Below are positions 63,323 to 64,000 of a DNA stretch of 64,000 bases, piece after piece. The DNA is taken from NCBI RefSeq assembly GCF_001884105.1, contig NZ_MACI01000069.1:237860-301859 (forward strand). The letters are read 5' to 3'. This DNA is from Bacillus luti. GTDB taxonomy: Bacteria > Bacillota > Bacilli > Bacillales > Bacillaceae_G. Numbering within the stretch: position 1 is the stretch's first letter; each line of letters begins with the position of its first letter. The translations under genes and the position numbers were made by a program. Under the pieces are notes generated by a model. That model saw only the letters and a program-made list of their open reading frames with translations, did no database searches and was not told the origin of the DNA.

Positions 63323-64000
63323 ATGGCTAGAAAGAAAGCAGTGAAAGTCTTACGGAAACAAAAGAAAAGAGAAACAGTGCAACGATTCACGCAGAAACAG
63401 AATATCGGACGAGCTTGCCTTACTGCAAAAGAATTTCGTTTACTGCAACGCATGTCACATAGCTCAAAAGCGTTGCGAAATGTTGGATTGTACACGATGA
63501 AACAAAGTTATTTGAACAATAACAGGATGGCTACTGTAAAAGAAGTGGACACTGCCATGCAAAATAATATGAACTACTCGGGCGTGCAATCAAACTCTGT
63601 TCAAGCGATTCGTAGAGCCTTATTTACAGAAGTGAAGAGCTTTTTCAAAGCGTTGGAACAGTGGAAGAAAAAACCTGAAACCTTCACAGGTCGCCCGAAG
63701 TTTCCGAATTACTCTCGCTCAACGGACAAACGAATCATTGAAATCTATCAAGTACCAAAAGTGGATGAGAACGGATATTGGATCATTCCGATGAGTGTTG
63801 CATTCAGAAAAAAATTCGGTTCCATTAAAATACGTATGCCTAAAAACTTGAGAAATAAAAAAATCTCCTACATTGAGATTGTACCGAAGCAAAAAGGTCG
63901 GTTCTTTGAGGTGCATTATACATATGAGATGCACGTTTCTCAAATGAAGAAACCACCCACGACCACTAGTAACGCTTTGAGTTGCGATTTAGGTGTAGAT
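63323..64000 (+). CDS. tnpB: TnpB/IS605 OrfB-family RNA-guided nuclease, 5' part (runs past window end)
   Basis: 226 codons are present and the frame is open at the edge. Basic start MARKKAVKVLRKQKKRETVQ, helical region with KALRNVGLYTMKQSYLNNN, SVQAIRRALFTEVKSFFKAL, KFPNYSRSTDKRIIEI, and an end at LSCDLGVD, which is the first RuvC catalytic Asp motif (DLGVD). TnpB proteins of IS200/IS605 elements are RNA-guided DNA nucleases. No TnpA is seen on the left. AAAGGTGG eight bases before the ATG. Whether the RuvC II, RuvC III and zinc-finger parts are intact lies outside the window. Confidence 0.88.
   Translation, partial: MARKKAVKVLRKQKKRETVQRFTQKQNIGRACLTAKEFRLLQRMSHSSKALRNVGLYTMKQSYLNNNRMATVKEVDTAMQNNMNYSGVQSNSVQAIRRALFTEVKSFFKALEQWKKKPETFTGRPKFPNYSRSTDKRIIEIYQVPKVDENGYWIIPMSVAFRKKFGSIKIRMPKNLRNKKISYIEIVPKQKGRFFEVHYTYEMHVSQMKKPPTTTSNALSCDLGVD

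Overview
The window looks like chromosome of a Bacillus cereus-group bacterium (B. cereus, B. thuringiensis or B. anthracis relative). The evidence is low GC, AGGAGG-type ribosome sites with frequent TTG/GTG starts, a heterocycloanthracin-type precursor of the kind known from this group, a YjcZ-family sporulation peptide, KinB-like sporulation kinases, spore-surface-like His/Cys-rich proteins and a second sliding clamp. Assignments come from reading motifs by eye; no database search was run.

Layout. 0.6-13 kb: a free-standing LAGLIDADG protein, a metallo-beta-lactamase-fold enzyme, a DnaN paralogue between two Nudix hydrolases, acetyltransferases, a CadD-type and an oxalate/formate-type transporter, a serine hydrolase, an orphan heterocycloanthracin precursor, a third Nudix enzyme, a nucleoside hydrolase and an EamA exporter divergent from a MocR regulator. 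15-31 kb: small unknown genes, DegV, VanZ, a T-box-controlled MFS transporter, a PASTA-bearing class B PBP, BcrC-like phosphatase, a divergent protein kinase and a KinB-like kinase. 31-35 kb: a three-gene ECF transporter behind a SAM-I riboswitch. 35-45 kb: a second class B PBP, a PAS sensor kinase, and an MFS-plus-Vat-like acetyltransferase operon behind what reads as a complete ribosome-mediated attenuator, with a P450 upstream. 45-54 kb: paralogous unknown proteins, an orphan PIWI-RE (prokaryotic Argonaute-like) protein, a tandem-repeat His/Asp/Trp protein, a jelly-roll spore-surface-like protein, and a decayed second copy of the PIWI-RE gene start. 54-64 kb: TPP-riboswitch-controlled tenA, a MocR regulator overlapping ddl, homoserine dehydrogenase, bceAB with a BceR-type operator and a lipoprotein, and a TnpB gene cut by the window edge.

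Together this is accessory/niche chromosome rich in cell-envelope functions (two PBPs, BcrC, Ddl, BceAB), antibiotic response, nutrient salvage under RNA control (T-box, SAM, TPP) and spore-surface genes. The items most worth follow-up are the orphan PIWI-RE gene with its truncated direct repeat, the four-segment attenuator before the MFS/acetyltransferase operon, and the orphan heterocycloanthracin precursor.
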